64,000 nt of DNA, from contig CP102260.1 of the NCBI GenBank assembly GCA_025146925.1, positions 573,001 through 637,000 of the forward strand, given 5' to 3'. Of this stretch, positions 1 through 7,787 are shown piece by piece. The notes beneath the pieces are model-generated. The model was not told the DNA's origin. It saw only the letters and a program-made list of their open reading frames with translations, and made no database searches. Position numbers and translations under genes: made by a program. The DNA is from [Bacteroides] pectinophilus (GTDB lineage Bacteria > Bacillota > Clostridia > Lachnospirales > Lachnospiraceae). Every line of letters starts with the position of its first letter. Positions within the stretch are counted from its first letter, which is position 1.

Positions 1-2
1 AG

Positions 3-86
3 ATACTTAATTATCTGGCAGACTGTAACAGGCTTGATTCAACGCCTTATAAGACTGACTACGCACTGATTGACCATCTCGAGTGA
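3..86 (+). CDS. C-terminal fragment of a protein cut by the window edge
   Basis: An open frame enters from the left edge and ends at TGA 84-86, giving 27 residues that end in YALIDHLE. It overlaps the next reading frame by 17 bases in a different frame. Skipping one base at about position 84 joins the two into a smooth sequence (…IDHLE-ELERLHSEGQ…). This may therefore be the upstream half of the DUF2726 protein, split by a frameshift. Alternatively it is the natural end of a separate upstream gene. Too little is visible to assign a function. Confidence 0.4.
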   Translation: MLNYLADCNRLDSTPYKTDYALIDHLE

Positions 87-609
87 ACTTGAGAGGCTTC
101 ACAGCGAAGGTCAGGATGATATATACGAGCTTGTCAGTTATGTAAAGAGTAACGGAGAGTCGCAGGTTACGGCAAGAGAGAATTCGTCAAGGGCACTCGG
201 CATCAAGCCGTACAGCACGCAGACGGAGACGGCATTTCTCACTACGCTTAATCATGCGCTGGATAACGTCCTTAATACCAACCGCAGGTGCATTGTGCAG
301 CATGAAGTAAGTATTGCACATGTATTTGATGGTAATACTGAGTATAGTGACCTGTTTTACAGCGGAAGATTTGACTTTGTTGTATATGAGCAGGAATATA
401 AGGGTACGGATATTCCTATTCTTGCAATAGAGCTGGACGGCAAAGAACATCAGGAAAATGATATCGTCATGCAGAGAGATGCCAGGAAAAACGAGATATG
501 CCGCAGGCATGGTTTTGAACTTATAAGAGTGGAAAATTCCTATGCCAGACGATATAATTATATAAAAGACATACTGATTCAGTATTTTAAGAGTGTTAAG
601 TCATATTAA
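70..609 (+). CDS. DUF2726-domain protein (PD-(D/E)XK-like nuclease fold), probably N-terminally incomplete
   Basis: The 179-residue frame ends in a restriction-endonuclease-like module. Residues about 95-150 contain a strand with RFDFVVYE, then the LAIELDGKEH signature, then a basic stretch and the strand FELIRVEN, as in DUF2726/PDDEXK proteins. The Asp of RFDF and the E-x-D-x-K of IELDGK are candidate metal-binding residues. The only in-frame start is a TTG at 70 with no ribosome site. It directly follows a TGA and overlaps the upstream frame, so this is probably the C-terminal part of a longer protein interrupted near position 84. DUF2726 modules are often found at the end of DNA-processing or helicase proteins, but that partner is not visible here. 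Confidence 0.6.
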   Translation: MTISSELERLHSEGQDDIYELVSYVKSNGESQVTARENSSRALGIKPYSTQTETAFLTTLNHALDNVLNTNRRCIVQHEVSIAHVFDGNTEYSDLFYSGRFDFVVYEQEYKGTDIPILAIELDGKEHQENDIVMQRDARKNEICRRHGFELIRVENSYARRYNYIKDILIQYFKSVKSY

Positions 610-621
610 TGGGAGGCAGAT

Positions 622-1596
622 ATGTGTACAGCAGCAACGTATAAGACAGAAGATTTTTATTTTGGAAGAACGCTTGATTATGAATTTTCATATGGGGATG
701 ATGTAACAATAACACCTCGTAATTACAAATTCACATTCAGACATATGGGAGAACTCGACAATCATTATGCGATAATCGGAATGGCTCATGTAGCCGGGAC
801 GTATCCGCTTTATTATGATGCAATTAATGAAAAGGGTCTTGGAATGGCAGGACTTAACTTTGTAGGCAACGCGGTGTATGCGGATGTAAAGGATGGCGTT
901 TGGAATGTTGCACAGTATGAATTCATCCCATGGATACTTGCACAGTGTGCCAGTGTAAGTGAGGCAAGGCAGAAGCTTGCAGGAATGAATCTTGTAGGTA
1001 CACCGTTCAGCGAACAGCTTCCTTCGGCGCAGCTTCACTGGATAATTGCAGATAAGAATGAGGCTGTAACTGTTGAGTCGATGGCAGACGGACTTCATGT
1101 GTACGATAATCCTGTCGGAGTGCTTACCAACAATCCACCGTTTCCATTGCAGATGTTCCAGCTCAATAACTATATGAAGCTTTCTCCGAAGCAGCCGGAA
1201 TGTAATTTTTCGGACAGGCTTTCACTCTGCACATACAGCCGTGGTATGGGCGCTATCGGACTTCCGGGAGACCTTTCGTCAGAATCACGATTTGCAAGAG
1301 TGGCATTTGTAAAGATGAACTCTAAGTCAGGAACATCCGAGAATGAGAGCGTAAGCCAGTTCTTCCATATCCTTAACAGCGTAGACCAGCAGAGAGGCTG
1401 TTGTGAAGTGGCAGACGGCAAGTACGAGATAACGCTCTACACATCATGCTGTAATGCGGACAAGGGCATATATTACTACACAACATATGAGAATCATCAG
1501 ATAACGGCAGTCGATATGCATAAAGAGAATCTTGATGGCACAGATATAGTGAAGTATCCGCTTGTGACAGGGGAGAATATAAAGTATCTCAATTAA
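622..1596 (+). CDS. bsh: Choloylglycine (bile salt) hydrolase
   Basis: An Ntn-fold linear amide hydrolase of 324 residues that cleaves glycine or taurine from conjugated bile salts. The nucleophile Cys2 follows the initiator Met directly (MCTAAT), so maturation needs only Met removal. Arg16 and Asp19 (GRTLD), Asn79 (AGLNFVGNA), Asn170 (TNNP) and Arg223 (SSESRFAR) match the family's active-site set. The C-terminal stretch TSCCNADKGIYYY and the following HKENLDG closely resemble the Clostridium perfringens enzyme, favouring bile salt hydrolase over penicillin V acylase. There is no signal peptide, so it is cytoplasmic. GGAGG stands 6 bases before the ATG. It lies 12 bp after the DUF2726 gene and 21 bp before cbiC. 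Its presence suggests a gut habitat. Confidence 0.93.
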   Translation: MCTAATYKTEDFYFGRTLDYEFSYGDDVTITPRNYKFTFRHMGELDNHYAIIGMAHVAGTYPLYYDAINEKGLGMAGLNFVGNAVYADVKDGVWNVAQYEFIPWILAQCASVSEARQKLAGMNLVGTPFSEQLPSAQLHWIIADKNEAVTVESMADGLHVYDNPVGVLTNNPPFPLQMFQLNNYMKLSPKQPECNFSDRLSLCTYSRGMGAIGLPGDLSSESRFARVAFVKMNSKSGTSENESVSQFFHILNSVDQQRGCCEVADGKYEITLYTSCCNADKGIYYYTTYENHQITAVDMHKENLDGTDIVKYPLVTGENIKYLN

Positions 1597-1617
1597 TAAC
1601 ATTTTAAGGAGCTTTAC

Positions 1618-2256
1618 ATGAATACACAGATAGAATATGTCAGACCGGATGAGATAGAAAAGCGCAGCTTTGAGATTATAGGCAGAGAGCTTGAGCAGCG
1701 TGGAATAGTCCTTGATGCGGTGCAGGAGCCGGTGACGAAAAGGGTTATTCACACGACAGCGGATTTTGATTATGCGGATACTCTTGTATATTCGGAAAAT
1801 GCAGTCGAAAAGGCAAGAAATCTCATAAAGAACGGCGCACACATAGTTACTGATACCAACATGGCAAAGGCGGGAATTAACAAGAAACGCCTTGCCGGAT
1901 ATGGAGGAGAGGTACATTGCTTTATGGCGGATGAAGATGTGGCGGCGGAGGCAAAAAGCCGCGGGGTTACCAGAGCAACGGTAAGTATGGAGCGGGCAGC
2001 AGCCCTTCACAGACCGGTGATATTTGCAATCGGCAACGCACCTACGGCGCTCATAAGTCTTCATGAGATGATGCAGGAGGGAGTATTCACGCCTGCTTTC
2101 ATAATCGGTGTTCCTGTAGGCTTTGTTAATGTGGAGGCAGCCAAGGAGCTTATCATACAGAGTGATGTCCCGCATATCGTGAACCGTGGGCGTAAGGGAG
2201 GAAGTAATGTTGCAGCGGCGATATGTAATGCGCTGGTGTATGGTATACACTATTAG
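1618..2256 (+). CDS. cbiC: Cobalt-precorrin-8 methylmutase CbiC
   Basis: A 212-residue enzyme of the CbiC/CobH family. It moves the C-11 methyl group of cobalt-precorrin-8 to C-12, giving cobyrinate in anaerobic cobalamin synthesis. The family hallmarks are visible: an N-terminal Y-x-R-P-x-E-I-E-x-R-S-F segment, the catalytic His45 in VIHTTADFDY, DTNMAKAGI around residue 80, the IGNAPTAL loop and a C-terminal GGSNVAAAICNAL. AAGGAG lies 6 bases before the ATG. It is followed 8 bp later by a HAD phosphatase. The other cbi gene in the window is cbiD, three genes downstream. The rest of the corrin pathway must be encoded elsewhere or be absent. Confidence 0.93.
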   Translation: MNTQIEYVRPDEIEKRSFEIIGRELEQRGIVLDAVQEPVTKRVIHTTADFDYADTLVYSENAVEKARNLIKNGAHIVTDTNMAKAGINKKRLAGYGGEVHCFMADEDVAAEAKSRGVTRATVSMERAAALHRPVIFAIGNAPTALISLHEMMQEGVFTPAFIIGVPVGFVNVEAAKELIIQSDVPHIVNRGRKGGSNVAAAICNALVYGIHY

Positions 2257-2264
2257 GAGACACA

Positions 2265-2873
2265 ATGAAGATATATATAGATTTTGATGATGTAATATGT
2301 GAGACAGCTCTTTATTTCACGAAGATTGCCGGGGAAATGTTCGGAATTGATGTACCTTACCGGCAGGTTCAGTTTTTTAATCTTCAGAAATCATTTAACT
2401 TAAGTGACGGGCAGTATGATGAATTGATGAAGGCAGGGCATATTCCTGACAATCTGCTAAGTTATGAGGAGACCACGGGAGCGTCAGAGACAATTAATAA
2501 GTGGGTGGATGAAGGGCATGAGGTCTTTGTGATTACGGGAAGACCTTTCGATGCATACAAACCGTCAAGGCAGTGGCTTGATGAGCACAATCTTGAGCGT
2601 ATTCCGCTTTATTGCGTGGACAAATACGGACGTGAAATGTTCAAACAGGATTATACATACAATATGACACTGGAACAGCTTTACAGCATGACATTTGATT
2701 TTGCGGTGGAGGATTCACCTGCTGCCTTTGAACATGTTATGCACTTTGACAAATGTAAGGTAGCGGTTTTTGACCGGCCGTGGAACAGGCAGGCAGAGCT
2801 GCCTGATGACAGGTTTGTAAGATGCAGTGGCTGGCAGGAGATAGACAGGCTGCTTGAAGAGGTACAATCATGA
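2265..2873 (+). CDS. HAD-superfamily phosphatase, 5'-nucleotidase type C-like
   Basis: A 202-residue haloacid-dehalogenase-fold hydrolase. Motif I is DFDDVIC at residues 6-12, with both catalytic aspartates. Motif II is VITGRP around residue 88, and a late acidic motif reads DFAVEDSPAAF. The tail is a short helical segment. It resembles the NT5C/5'-deoxynucleotidase-like HAD group, but the substrate cannot be read from sequence. AGGAG precedes the ATG, 8 bp after cbiC. Its TGA overlaps the ATG of the acetyltransferase (ATGA), showing translational coupling. Its place between cbiC and cbiD is unexplained. It could act on a corrinoid side-chain nucleotide or be unrelated. Confidence 0.75.
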   Translation: MKIYIDFDDVICETALYFTKIAGEMFGIDVPYRQVQFFNLQKSFNLSDGQYDELMKAGHIPDNLLSYEETTGASETINKWVDEGHEVFVITGRPFDAYKPSRQWLDEHNLERIPLYCVDKYGREMFKQDYTYNMTLEQLYSMTFDFAVEDSPAAFEHVMHFDKCKVAVFDRPWNRQAELPDDRFVRCSGWQEIDRLLEEVQS

Positions 2874-3463
2874 CTGAATGGGAGAAAGCTCAGAACGGAT
2901 ATCTGTATGATGCCAATTATGATAAGGAAATTATAGAGGCAAGAACGAGATGTGCCGATCTGTGTTATGAATTTAATAACTGCAGACCGTCAGATATCGC
3001 AAAGCAGCAGGAACTGCTGCAACAGATTATAGGAAACATAAAAGGAACACCTGTTATTACGGCACCGTTCTATTGTGATTACGGAGTTAATGTTTCGATA
3101 GGCGAAAACTTTTATACAAATCATAATGTTACCATACTTGACTGCACAAAGGTAACTTTCGGAGACAATGTATTTATTGCTCCTAATTGTGTGTTTTCTA
3201 CAGCGGGGCATGCGATAGACAGTGAGCAGAGAAACCGCGGACTGGAAATCGCCCTGCCTATTACGGTAGGAGACAATGTCTGGATTGGAACCAATGTATC
3301 CGTATTGCCGGGCGTGACTATAGGAAGCAATACGATTATAGGCGCGGGAAGTGTTGTGAATAAAGATATCCCGGATGGTGTGATTGCAGCCGGCAACCCA
3401 TGTAAGGTAATCCGTAAAATAACGGAGGCTGATAAGAAGAAATATCCGGTATTTGAGGAATAA
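2870..3463 (+). CDS. Sugar O-acetyltransferase, left-handed beta-helix (Maa/LacA family)
   Basis: A 197-residue acetyl-CoA-dependent transferase of the maltose/galactoside O-acetyltransferase family. An N-terminal helical cap (to about residue 60) precedes repeated hexapeptides forming a left-handed beta helix, for example INIGENFYTNHNV-like turns, then the loop STAGHAID whose His is the catalytic base. The C-terminal turns read VSVLPGVTIGSNTIIGAGSVV and end with GNPCKVIRKI. It starts at an ATG overlapping the stop of the HAD gene by 4 bases. The acceptor sugar is unknown. The length is normal for the family. Confidence 0.88.
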   Translation: MTEWEKAQNGYLYDANYDKEIIEARTRCADLCYEFNNCRPSDIAKQQELLQQIIGNIKGTPVITAPFYCDYGVNVSIGENFYTNHNVTILDCTKVTFGDNVFIAPNCVFSTAGHAIDSEQRNRGLEIALPITVGDNVWIGTNVSVLPGVTIGSNTIIGAGSVVNKDIPDGVIAAGNPCKVIRKITEADKKKYPVFEE

Positions 3464-3492
3464 TTCATTAGAAATTTATCAGGAGGTATTAT

Positions 3493-4182
3493 ATGAAGTA
3501 CGCAGGTATGCCAATGGCAATGTGGATTATATTCAGCAAATCCTTTAAAAGAAATCTTACGGATGTTCTTAAGTATGATGAGCAGGAAAGCAGAAGGATA
3601 ACGGCTGAGGCAAAGAAAAAGTACAGAGCAGTCATAGAGAAGCTGCCGGAGTTTGAAAAAGCGGACAGATTCAAGATGAATATAGTAAATTGTGCAATGC
3701 TGTCTGCATTTTTCCTGAACATGCCCAAGCTTCCTGATGTTGATTCTGCTACAGAGTATTATAAGAAGTCTATGATGACTGGGATGATGCAGTGGTTCTG
3801 CCGTATGAGCGGAAAGAAAAAATACTCAGAATCGGATATAAAGTCAATGAAAGACACAGCTAAGCTCAAGGCAGGCGACAGAAACCCATATTCATGGAAC
3901 ATGGAATTTTATGAGTACGAGGACGGAAGCGGATATGAGGCAAGATTTACAATGTGTGGAATATGTACACTTATGAAAGAGCTGGGACTTGAAGGGCTGA
4001 TACCTGCAATGTGCCGCCTTGATTACACAATGAGCGAGGCGGGCGGTGTTACTGATTTTGTCAGGGAATACACGCTGGCGTCAGGTGGTCCGTATTGTGA
4101 CTGCGGATATAAGAAGAAGGGTGCCGGACATCTTGCAGAACCCGATGAGGGAAGTGAAAAAGCTGCCATCAGGCATAAATGA
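3493..4182 (+). CDS. L-2-amino-thiazoline-4-carboxylic acid hydrolase-like protein
   Basis: A 229-residue cytoplasmic protein resembling the ATC-hydrolase family (named for an enzyme of the ATC-to-cysteine pathway). Supporting features are the helical N-terminal half, the MCGICTLMKELGL segment, CRLDYTMSEAG and the terminal ASGGPYCDCGYKKK motif with paired cysteines. The family is broad and most members are uncharacterised, so the named reaction may not apply. AGGAGG lies 7 bases before the ATG. The last 20 residues, rich in Glu and Lys, extend beyond the usual family end. About 100 bp separate it from cbiD. Confidence 0.65.
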   Translation: MKYAGMPMAMWIIFSKSFKRNLTDVLKYDEQESRRITAEAKKKYRAVIEKLPEFEKADRFKMNIVNCAMLSAFFLNMPKLPDVDSATEYYKKSMMTGMMQWFCRMSGKKKYSESDIKSMKDTAKLKAGDRNPYSWNMEFYEYEDGSGYEARFTMCGICTLMKELGLEGLIPAMCRLDYTMSEAGGVTDFVREYTLASGGPYCDCGYKKKGAGHLAEPDEGSEKAAIRHK

Positions 4183-4286
4183 GATTCCCTTGGAAATGTT
4201 TATCCCGGCGTTGGATTATCTCAAGTCAATAAAGAAAATCTTTGAGCAGACAGAGCGGGAAATCATTAAATGGCTTCAATAAATAT

Positions 4287-5447
4287 ATGGTCAGGAATAG
4301 TAACGGTATGAGATACGGATTTACAACCGGAAGCTGTGCGGCAGCAGCGGCAAAGGCTGCATGTTATATGCTGCTGACAGGAAGAAGGAAAGATACAATA
4401 AGCATACAGACACCCAGTGGAATAGTATTCAACGCACAGATAGAAGATATAGTGATGAACGAGAATTCAGTAAGCTGTGCAGTGATAAAAGACGGCGGTG
4501 ATGACCCTGATATTACAACGGGCGTGCATGTCTGTGCCTCTGTGACGGCAGAAGCTTATGCAAAGCAGAGTGATGATAGCAGTAATGACAATGCCAGAGT
4601 AATAATTGACGGCGGAACCGGTGTGGGACGTGTGACAAGACCGGGACTTGACCAGCCGGTGGGGAATGCTGCAATCAACCATGTTCCGAGACAGATGATT
4701 GCAGACGGGGTTGCCGAGGTTATGGATATATGCGATTACAAAGGTGTTATCAGAGTTGAGATTTCCGTACCTGAGGGACGCGAGGCTGCGGCAAAAACAT
4801 TTAATCCGAGACTTGGGATTGAGGGCGGAATATCAATTCTCGGGACCAGTGGCATTGTGGAACCGATGAGTACAAAAGCGCTGCTTGATACAATCCGTGT
4901 CGAACTCAGGCAGAAACGTGCACTTGGATTTACTTCGGCTGCGGTAACACCCGGCAATTACGGAAAGGATTTCCTTAAGAATACATATGGATATGATATT
5001 GACAGAAGCGTAAAATGCAGTAATTACATCGGAGACACGATAGATATGGCAGCAGAGCTTGGATTTGATTCGATAATTCTTACCGGTCACATTGGCAAGC
5101 TTATTAAGGTGGCAGGCGGAATTATGAATACCCACTCCAAAGAAGGTGACTGCAGAATGGAACTTCTTGCGGCAGCCGCAATAAGGGCAGGGGCTGACAG
5201 TAATACGGCATTGCATATACTTGATGCGGTTACAACAGAGGATGCACTTGATATAATTTCCAATGCTTCAGACGGGCATAATAGTCTTCTTGAAGCAACA
5301 ATGGCATGTGTTCTCGATAAGGTCATGCAGAATCTGACAAGACGTGCCGGAGACAGGCTGCATATTGAGTGCATGATATATTCCAACAGTTATGGTATGC
5401 TTGCAAAAAGCCCGCAGGCAGAAGATATGCTAAAAAACAATATATAG
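4287..5447 (+). CDS. cbiD: Cobalt-precorrin-5B (C1)-methyltransferase CbiD
   Basis: A 386-residue enzyme that methylates C-1 of cobalt-precorrin-5B using S-adenosylmethionine in the anaerobic cobalamin route. The N-terminal signature RYGFTTGSCAAAAAKAA, the IDGGTGVGRVTRPGL motif, NPRLGIEGGISILGTSGIVEPMS and LTGHIGKLIKVAGGI with HSKEGDCR are diagnostic. The frame stays open upstream to a TTG at 4242. ATG 4287 or ATG 4308 gives the normal family N-terminus. ATG 4308 has AGGA 11 bases upstream, so the exact start is uncertain. It is the last gene before a strong terminator and probably shares the transcript that begins upstream of cbiC. Confidence 0.92.
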   Translation: MVRNSNGMRYGFTTGSCAAAAAKAACYMLLTGRRKDTISIQTPSGIVFNAQIEDIVMNENSVSCAVIKDGGDDPDITTGVHVCASVTAEAYAKQSDDSSNDNARVIIDGGTGVGRVTRPGLDQPVGNAAINHVPRQMIADGVAEVMDICDYKGVIRVEISVPEGREAAAKTFNPRLGIEGGISILGTSGIVEPMSTKALLDTIRVELRQKRALGFTSAAVTPGNYGKDFLKNTYGYDIDRSVKCSNYIGDTIDMAAELGFDSIILTGHIGKLIKVAGGIMNTHSKEGDCRMELLAAAAIRAGADSNTALHILDAVTTEDALDIISNASDGHNSLLEATMACVLDKVMQNLTRRAGDRLHIECMIYSNSYGMLAKSPQAEDMLKNNI

Positions 5448-5476
5448 CAGGATGTCAGCCGGCATCCTGTTTTTTT
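5448..5476. terminator. Rho-independent terminator between cbiD and thrE_2
   Basis: CAGGATGTC pairs with GGCATCCTG (9 pairs, one G·T) around the loop AGCC, followed on the plus strand by seven T. It overlaps the stop region of the convergent minus-strand exporter gene and ends the cbi transcript. Confidence 0.85.
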
Positions 5477-5910
5477 CTGACTGTACGTCCGAAATAGCAT
5501 ATTGACCATGCTGCACTCATACCGACAGCAATGCCGAGCGCAAAATAAAATGTATCGCGTCCATACATGAGCGCCATCTGACTGTTGCCTTCAACAATGC
5601 TGCTCATGCAATAGAACAGAGTACTTCCCGGAACAAGAGGAATTATTGAAGTTACAAAAAATGATGTTGATGTCTCCTTACAGACTCTTGCAAGAATCTC
5701 AGCGTATATATCAACGATAAAGCCGGCAGCAAGTGAAGGAAGAAAAACTCCTTCCCATATGCCTGCAAAGAACACGTATGCAAGCCATCCAATCATTCCG
5801 CCAATGCCAACAAGTCCAAGGTATCTCTTCCTTATATGAAAAAGCAGGCCAAATCCTATAGAACCGGCAACGGCCGTTATAAGCTGAATAAAAAGCTGTG
5901 TTTTAATCAT
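5455..5910 (-). CDS. Threonine/serine exporter, small subunit (ThrE_2 / DUF3815)
   Basis: A 151-residue membrane protein with about five hydrophobic segments, matching the C-terminal ThrE_2 half of the ThrE exporter. The TSIIPLVPGSTLFY motif is characteristic of this half. In some actinobacteria the two halves form one protein. Here they are separate neighbours, 18 bp apart. GGAG lies 12 bases before the ATG. The gene is co-transcribed with the larger ThrE half immediately upstream, and together they probably export threonine or serine. Its stop region overlaps the terminator of the convergent cbiD transcript. Confidence 0.85.
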   Translation of the reverse strand: MIKTQLFIQLITAVAGSIGFGLLFHIRKRYLGLVGIGGMIGWLAYVFFAGIWEGVFLPSLAAGFIVDIYAEILARVCKETSTSFFVTSIIPLVPGSTLFYCMSSIVEGNSQMALMYGRDTFYFALGIAVGMSAAWSICYFGRTVRKKQDAG

Positions 5911-5928
5911 AAAATTAATCTCCGTTTG

Positions 5929-6690
5929 CTATATATATCTGAACAGGCATATCGCCCCTATGAAGCCAAGTGCCAGAACTGCGGCGAGAAGCATGGCTTC
6001 TATGAAGCGCATGACGCCTGATATAGTGTCGCCAATCAGAATATCACGTATGGCATGTGTAGACATAAGTCCAGGAATAAGGAGCATTATGTCGCCTATC
6101 ATAATCTTATCCATATGCAATGACGGAAATAGCAATTTCATTGCACAAATGAAGCATCCGGTAATAAATGAGACAACGAACTGGAAAGTCACACCATTCA
6201 TGCATACAGGACGCAGCCATATCTGCGCGGCCCAGATTATGACTGCGGCTATGGCGGCAACGATTCCGTCGGTGATATTGCCTCCGTAGAATATTGCAAA
6301 GCTGAATGCCGCAAGTATACTTCCGGCAAGCTGGCCGATAACAGATGGCTTTTTTCTGTTTATAATATCTATTTCGTTCCGTAATTCATCCACCGTCATA
6401 GGATTCGCACAGAATCGGCGGCTGAGGTCATTGAGCTTTTCAAGCTTTGCAAAATCATTACCGCCTGCAGAGCGGATCCGTCTTGTCTGTGTCCTTGCAT
6501 TGCTGTCCGGAAGCTCCATAGTTATGACAATACTGGATGTTATTACAAATACGTTCATCTGTGCTGCTCCGCACGCATATCCCATCCGGTTGATAGTATC
6601 TTCAACACGGAAAATCTCAGCACCACTGCAAAGAAGTGCTTCGCCAATATCAAGAAATGCGTGCAGATAGCTTGTCGCATCTGGATGCAT
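5929..6690 (-). CDS. Threonine/serine exporter, large subunit (ThrE N-terminal half)
   Basis: A 253-residue protein of the ThrE/DUF1212 family. A soluble N-terminal part contains the conserved GAEIFRVEDTINRM and FVITSSIVIT segments. From about residue 115 five hydrophobic helices follow, including LIPGLMSTHAIRDILIGDTISG, the family's signature loop. AGGAGG lies 8 bases before the ATG. With the downstream ThrE_2 gene it makes a two-component amino-acid exporter in the cytoplasmic membrane. It is transcribed away from the alpha/beta hydrolase-murF-ddl operon and shares a 300-bp intergenic region with it. Confidence 0.87.
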   Translation of the reverse strand: MHPDATSYLHAFLDIGEALLCSGAEIFRVEDTINRMGYACGAAQMNVFVITSSIVITMELPDSNARTQTRRIRSAGGNDFAKLEKLNDLSRRFCANPMTVDELRNEIDIINRKKPSVIGQLAGSILAAFSFAIFYGGNITDGIVAAIAAVIIWAAQIWLRPVCMNGVTFQFVVSFITGCFICAMKLLFPSLHMDKIMIGDIMLLIPGLMSTHAIRDILIGDTISGVMRFIEAMLLAAVLALGFIGAICLFRYI

Positions 6691-6844
6691 GACTCAATCC
6701 TCCTGAAATTATTATTATTCATATAATACCACATTCATTGACAATGAATCGTTCCGGCTTAAAAAATTTATTGATTATTTATAGCTGCAAAGTAATTACA
6801 GTTAATCTCCGGCTTTATTGTGCATAGGATATACATATGGCATA

Positions 6845-6872
6845 TGTTAAATATTAGGTGTTAAATATTAGG
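6845..6872. repeat. Perfect 14-bp tandem direct repeat upstream of the murF-ddl promoter
   Basis: TGTTAAATATTAGG occurs twice in immediate succession (6845-6858 and 6859-6872), ending 11 bp before the -35 hexamer at 6884. The position and AT-rich sequence suit a tandem activator or repressor site or an UP-like element. No regulator is known. Confidence 0.6.
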
Positions 6873-6883
6873 CTTTCTTGCGG

Positions 6884-6912
6884 TTGACATCATCAATAAT
6901 GCCGCTTATAAT
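6884..6912 (+). promoter_or_regulatory. Consensus sigma-70/sigma-A promoter for the hydrolase-murF-ddl operon
   Basis: TTGACA at 6884-6889 and TATAAT at 6907-6912 are separated by exactly 17 bp, both perfect consensus hexamers. This is the strongest promoter in the window by sequence. It lies about 80 bp before the first start codon. Confidence 0.88.
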
Positions 6913-6994
6913 TTTATATTACGAGTGGCTTTTTACATAAAATTTTTACATATTAATTATATGTAAGGTTCAGATTCAGAATATGGAGACAGAG

Positions 6995-7774
6995 ATGAAC
7001 ATTTCAATAGATGGATATAATATCTGCTACAGAATTACCGGAGATGGTCCGGAAACAGTTGTTATGCTGCAGGGCTGGGGGACAGAGCTTGCGGTGTATG
7101 ATTCGGTTGCAGCAATATTTGCGGGAGATAACAGATACAGGTTTGTACAGTTTGATTTCCCGGGCTTTGGCGGAAGTGATGAGCCGAAGGAGGGCTGGAA
7201 TGTAGATGCATATGCGGATTTCTTCTGCAAGCTTATGCAGAAGCTTGGTATAGCAAAAGCAACGCTTATAGGTCATTCATATGGCGGAAGAGTCATAATA
7301 AAGCTGGCTTCAAGAGACAGCATACCATTTGAGATAGACAGAATCGTACTGATAGACAGTGCGGGAATTGTGCCTGAGAAGACAGCAATCCAGAAGCTTA
7401 AGATAAAGAGATATAAGTTCCTTAAGAAGTTCCTTAATTATAAGCTTATACATGCGCTGTTTCCGGAGATAATAGATGACTGGAATTCAAGGCAGGGCTC
7501 TGCCGATTACCGCAATGCAACACCGGTTATGCGTAAGTGCCTTGTTATGGCAGTTAATGAAGATCTAAGAGAGCTTATGCCGAAGATTAAGCAGGAGACT
7601 CTGCTTATATGGGGAGACAGGGATACGGCAACACCGATTGGCGATGCTAAGATAATGGAAGAAAAGATTCCGCACGCAGGACTTGTTGTTCTTGAAGGAA
7701 CAGGACATTTTTCATTCCTTGAGAAACCGGCGGTATTCAGAAATGTAATGAAGAATTACTTTCAGATTGTGTAG
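6995..7774 (+). CDS. Alpha/beta-fold hydrolase
   Basis: A 259-residue cytoplasmic serine hydrolase. The nucleophile elbow is GHSYGG around residue 92, the acid lies in LIWGDRDTATP, and the catalytic His in GTGHFSFLEKP. An oxyanion-type loop QGWGT sits near residue 30. The frame also has an ATG at 6983, but GGAG (6985-6988) is ideally placed 6 bases before ATG 6995, so the later start is chosen. It is the first gene of an operon with a MurF-type ligase 13 bp downstream and Ddl. This suggests a role in cell-wall precursor metabolism or an associated esterase or lipase activity. The substrate is unknown. Confidence 0.85.
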   Translation: MNISIDGYNICYRITGDGPETVVMLQGWGTELAVYDSVAAIFAGDNRYRFVQFDFPGFGGSDEPKEGWNVDAYADFFCKLMQKLGIAKATLIGHSYGGRVIIKLASRDSIPFEIDRIVLIDSAGIVPEKTAIQKLKIKRYKFLKKFLNYKLIHALFPEIIDDWNSRQGSADYRNATPVMRKCLVMAVNEDLRELMPKIKQETLLIWGDRDTATPIGDAKIMEEKIPHAGLVVLEGTGHFSFLEKPAVFRNVMKNYFQIV

Positions 7775-7787
7775 AATGGAGTAGATA

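Noticed and set aside
1444-2265. 273-residue open frame on the minus strand over cbiC
   Set aside because: It is antisense to a clearly conserved enzyme, has no ribosome site and its Cys/Tyr/Arg-rich composition is that of a shadow frame.
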